Part shown: positions 61,093 through 64,000 of the stretch, in pieces
Numbering within the stretch: the first letter of the stretch is position 1
Layout of the letters: every line of letters starts with the position of its first letter
Assembly: GCF_021654775.1 (NCBI RefSeq)
Contig: NZ_AP025343.1
Location: 2,819,501 to 2,883,500, forward strand
Origin: Paenibacillus azoreducens
GTDB lineage: Bacteria; Bacillota; Bacilli; Paenibacillales; Paenibacillaceae
Reading direction: 5' to 3'
DNA length: 64,000 nt
Made by a program: the position numbers and the translations under genes
The notes under the pieces: generated by a model
What the model saw: the letters and a program-made list of their open reading frames with translations, nothing else
The model's database searches: none
What the model was told of the DNA's origin: nothing

Positions 61093-61758
61093 ATGAACAG
61101 AAAATTGTGGTGTGCGGGCATTTTGGCTTTGGCGATGATCGTCTCGGCCGGCTGCGGCCAGAAGCCCACTACCGCACCGGAAAAGGAACAGCAGGAGACG
61201 GTCGCCGGGGAACAGCAGCAACCAGCCGCTGGCGGCAGCGAACATGAACCGGGCCATGATGCTGACGTAAACAAAGACAACGGCAATACAACAGGCGAAC
61301 AAGGCACTAAAAATAATTCTTCGAAGGGCAGCGGCACAACCGCGCCAACCAAACAGGAGCCAGCCGCCAAAAAAGAAATGATCGATGTATATTATACGGA
61401 TCCGCAGGAGCTCGAACTGAAGAAATCCCAAAAGGAAATCAGCTACCAGGATGAAGTCGGGAAATATGCGGAGGCCTACAAAGCGCTGCAATCGAGCGGC
61501 AAATCCGAATTGGTTCCATTGTGGGGAAAAGTTGAGCTGAAGAAGCTCGAGTTTAAAAACGGAGAAATCACCATCGACGTTCATATGCCTGACGAAGCAA
61601 GACTTGGAGCCGGCGGCGAACAGTTTGCTTTGGATGCGCTGACCCAAACGATGTTCCAGTTTGACGAAGTCAAATCGGTGGAACTTCTGGTGGACGGTGC
61701 GAAGGTTGAAAGTCTGATGGGGCATGTCGATCTGGAACATCCTTTGACTAGACATTGA
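61093..61758 (+). CDS. GerMN-domain lipoprotein (copy 2)
   Basis: 221 codons from the ATG at 61093, preceded by AAAGGAGGCGG. Lipobox VSAGC, Cys18 lipidated, then a low-complexity Q/E/G/N/T/K linker and a GerMN domain starting IDVYYTDPQELELKKSQKEI. The domain is close to that of copy 1, while the linkers have diverged. Likely exported and acting at the cell envelope or forespore with the amidase. Confidence 0.88.
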   Translation: MNRKLWCAGILALAMIVSAGCGQKPTTAPEKEQQETVAGEQQQPAAGGSEHEPGHDADVNKDNGNTTGEQGTKNNSSKGSGTTAPTKQEPAAKKEMIDVYYTDPQELELKKSQKEISYQDEVGKYAEAYKALQSSGKSELVPLWGKVELKKLEFKNGEITIDVHMPDEARLGAGGEQFALDALTQTMFQFDEVKSVELLVDGAKVESLMGHVDLEHPLTRH

Positions 61759-62331
61759 AAAAATTAGGGACAAAAGCAGGAGCTTGCCCCTTCTTGTCGA
61801 ACATCATATATGGACGTGTTTTTTGAGATACGTGAAAGAGTGGCGGGGCACCCATGTCCCATGTTTGTCCAAGCTTTCCGGAATCGCGAAAAACACCCGC
61901 TTGGATGCGGTTTGTCGCTAGCGAAAGTACGTCGAACGACGTTTTTCGAGCGGATACGAAATGAACTAAAGTATGCGTCCCCTTGCTTTTCCGAAGGATT
62001 ATGTCAAGTCTTTCGGGAGGGGGGCGTATTCCCTTTAGTTCTTTTACGTTTAAGATATAAGAAAATATGAGCTTAAAGAACTTACTTCCTTATATCGCAA
62101 GAAAAACATCCACTAAACGCGGTCTGTCTTCTTGGAAAGTACGTCGATAGACGTTTTTCTTTAAGATTATAGAATTTATAAATTTTCTTGCTACGCTGAA
62201 CAATTCTATAATCGCAAGAAAAACATCCGCTAAATGCGGTCTGTCTTCCTAGAAAGTACGTCGATAGACGTTTTTCTTATTTTAGGTCTTGCTTTTAGGC
62301 ATGGTCCTTACTTCAGAAAGGGGAAAAAAGA
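61759..62331. repeat. intergenic repeat region before the S-layer gene
   Basis: No convincing gene. Two copies of the CGCAAGAAAAACATCC...GTCTGTCTTC...GTACGTCGATAGACG element at about 62,094-62,163 and 62,213-62,281 flank an inverted pair around TATAGAATTTATAAATTTTC. A short ORF at 61,810-62,070 lies across similar repeat material and is not trusted. Confidence 0.55.
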
Positions 62332-64000
62332 ATGGTTTCCAGACGCAGCAACTCATTATCACATTCGAAAAAAATTGCATCGGCCGTCATGGTCGGCATG
62401 ATGGCTTTTGGTTCCGGAACGGCGGTTTTTGCCGACACGGCAACGGTCGCTACGACCCAAACGGTAACTACAGGCGGGCTTTTCAGCGACGTCAAAAGCG
62501 GATATTGGGCGGAGAAACATATTTACAAACTGGCATCCCAAGGTATTTTGCTCGGCAACAACGGCTTGTTCCGGCCGAATGATTCGGTAACCCAACAGGA
62601 AGCGGTGGCCATGGCGATCCGTTTTGCCGGCCTTGAAGACAGAATCAGCAAAAATACAGAAGCATTGCCTGACAAAATGCAGGCGAATAATTACTTTAAA
62701 CCATATGTGGCGCTTGCGCTTCAGCAAAATCTGTTGAATAAAGCCACTGAAAATGTTGCATCCACTTCCAAAGAAAGCTGGGGCGAACGCAAAGCAACGC
62801 GCGAATGGATTACCGAAGTTTTGATCCGCGCGCTCGGAAAGGAAGGTGAAGCGACCGCAAAGGCCAACAAAGCCACCTCATTTGAGGATAACAACAAAAT
62901 TTCCAACAATAAAAGAGGATTCGTCAATGCGGCTTTGGAGCTGGGATTAACCACAGGTCTGGACGGCAATAAATTCGATCCCCAAGGAAACGTAACCCGC
63001 GCTCAGCTTGCAGCCTTCTTCAGCCGCGCGGAAGCATTTACCGACGTCAAATACAACAATTCCGTTGAAGGCATCGTAACCGGGCTAAGCAGCAGCAAAC
63101 TGGATTTGTATGTGAACGGGAGCATTCAGTCGTATAACCTTGACAATTCAACCATGTATTTTACCAGCACCTCCGAAAACAAAATCAATTCCACAGATTT
63201 GAAGTTGTATACAAAAGTAATGGTGATCGGCACACCGTCCCGAACCGCATACGTGGAAGTAACGGATGCCAAAGAGCAATTTGAAAGCGTGGAAGGTACG
63301 TTCCAGAAGCTGTCTCCGGGCAATATTTTGTGGCTTGAAACCAATAATACGTTCCAACAGTTCAATTATGACGCGAATACATCATTCCTGGACCAAAATG
63401 GCGCAAAAATCGAACCAAACGCTCTGGTTGTCGGCAGCAAACTGCAAATTCATCAGGAAACAGCCTCCTCGGACAAAAAACCTGTCATCATTCAGGTGAA
63501 ATCAGGCGTAGTCAACAAATCCGGCACGGGTACGCTGCAAAACATTGACGCTGCCGCCAAAGCGCTGGTGATCAAAACTGCAAACGGCGATGTGGAAAGT
63601 TATACCTGGGACGACAGCCTGATCGTCAAATACCAAAACCAGCTGCTGTCCCCTTCCGAATTGAAAAACGGGGCGGTAATCAACTACGCCGTAAAAAATA
63701 ACAAGATCGCAACGATCGAAGTCACAGTGGGTGTTGAAAGAACGATCCGCGGTTCCTTGTATGAAGTCGGATTGAATAACTCGACCATTACATACAAACG
63801 CGATAACGGGCAGCTGGAAGTAAAGTTCCTTGCGGAGAAGCCGGAGCTGACCATTAACGGCATCGCAGCGCCGGTGCTGTCCGATCTGATCGCTGATCAG
63901 ACTGGCGGGGACCAGGTGGAAATTACGCTGAATCCGGAGGATAAAGTCACTAAAATTCAGGTGCTCAACCGTCAAATGGAACAGAAGAAGGGCGCAACGG
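62332..64000 (+). CDS. S-layer-homology (SLH) domain surface protein, 3' end outside window
   Basis: 556 codons visible from the ATG at 62332, with AAAGGGGAAAAAAG upstream; no stop before the window end. Signal peptide residues 1-33 (SAVMVGMMAFGSGTAVFA). Three SLH repeats follow: FSDVKSGYWAEKHIYKLASQ with GLFRPNDSVTQQEAV, a middle repeat with WITEVLIRAL, and SFEDNNKISNNKRGFVNAAL with KFDPQGNVTRAQLAAFFSRA. SLH repeats bind pyruvylated cell-wall polysaccharide. The following region looks like repeated beta domains of about 90 residues. It is probably an S-layer or surface-attached protein. Confidence 0.9.
   Translation, partial: MVSRRSNSLSHSKKIASAVMVGMMAFGSGTAVFADTATVATTQTVTTGGLFSDVKSGYWAEKHIYKLASQGILLGNNGLFRPNDSVTQQEAVAMAIRFAGLEDRISKNTEALPDKMQANNYFKPYVALALQQNLLNKATENVASTSKESWGERKATREWITEVLIRALGKEGEATAKANKATSFEDNNKISNNKRGFVNAALELGLTTGLDGNKFDPQGNVTRAQLAAFFSRAEAFTDVKYNNSVEGIVTGLSSSKLDLYVNGSIQSYNLDNSTMYFTSTSENKINSTDLKLYTKVMVIGTPSRTAYVEVTDAKEQFESVEGTFQKLSPGNILWLETNNTFQQFNYDANTSFLDQNGAKIEPNALVVGSKLQIHQETASSDKKPVIIQVKSGVVNKSGTGTLQNIDAAAKALVIKTANGDVESYTWDDSLIVKYQNQLLSPSELKNGAVINYAVKNNKIATIEVTVGVERTIRGSLYEVGLNNSTITYKRDNGQLEVKFLAEKPELTINGIAAPVLSDLIADQTGGDQVEITLNPEDKVTKIQVLNRQMEQKKGAT

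Noticed and set aside
61810..62070. 86-aa frame between GerMN copy 2 and the SLH gene
   Set aside because: It lies across dispersed-repeat sequence, has no ribosome site and no recognisable motif.

Overview
The window looks like a chromosome segment of a spore-forming Gram-positive bacterium of the Paenibacillus type. This is inferred from gene content: S-layer-homology protein, GerMN lipoproteins, copper-amine-oxidase-N/AMIN/Amidase_3 amidases, T-box and ZTP leaders, AGGAGG ribosome sites and frequent TTG/GTG starts. It has two very different halves: an AT-rich accessory array (1 to about 18,260) and a more GC-balanced core region.

Region 1 (1-18,260) is the striking part. About twenty small, unrelated genes or gene pairs, almost all on the + strand, are separated by 23 related inverted-repeat sites of roughly 80-200 bp. 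Each site starts with a box ending in TAAC and ends with a box starting GTTA. They have paired inner arms (typically ATTCACG/CGTGAAT), an asymmetric unpaired spacer (4 nt left, 7 nt right) and a variable terminal hairpin. This is the architecture of integron attC sites. The three bases after GTTA match, as reverse complement, the box at the far end of the same cassette in 13 of 20 testable cassettes, but match the other box of the same site in only 3. That is the expected footprint of excised circular cassettes joined at a fixed crossover. Cassette genes include a DUF3800-like protein, a HEPN-like protein, a DUF262/GmrSD-type nuclease, two nucleotidyltransferases, DinB, DUF1643, LprI-like lipoprotein, peptidase E, cupin, NUDIX, DUF218, a GyrI-like protein, a type I holin-like toxin, an antitoxin-like gene and several unknowns. 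No integrase gene is visible; the orientation predicts it lies upstream of position 1.

Region 2 (18,260-30,200): gene debris, then a PucR-regulated operon (NCS1-type permease, DUF917, hydantoinase/oxoprolinase) likely for a hydantoin-like compound. It is followed by a ZTP riboswitch controlling a FolD-FchA fusion, a NUDIX, an AraC regulator, an ankyrin protein and an IS110-family element with a broken transposase.

Region 3 (30,300-45,050): on the minus strand a proline T-box leads proB-proA-proC, which runs directly into the methionine-salvage genes mtnW-mtnX-mtnB by 4-bp overlaps. mtnE and mtnU are divergent nearby. Then come a LysR regulator, an APH-like kinase, a lipoprotein and leuC-leuD.

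Region 4 (45,050-64,000): a second, intact IS110-family transposase with a long structured downstream flank; an AlsT-type Na+/amino-acid symporter; and two copies of an amidase + GerMN-lipoprotein pair. Between the copies lie a TetR/MFS pair with three operators, and a MoxR-ATPase/VWA cluster flanked by two nearly identical unknown genes. The window ends inside an S-layer-homology protein gene.

Four frames in the window (peptidase E, PucR 5' end, IS110 transposase, MoxR/VWA junction) would each be restored by one extra base in a homopolymer. This may reflect slippage biology, real mutation or assembly error, and should be kept in mind when reading those genes.
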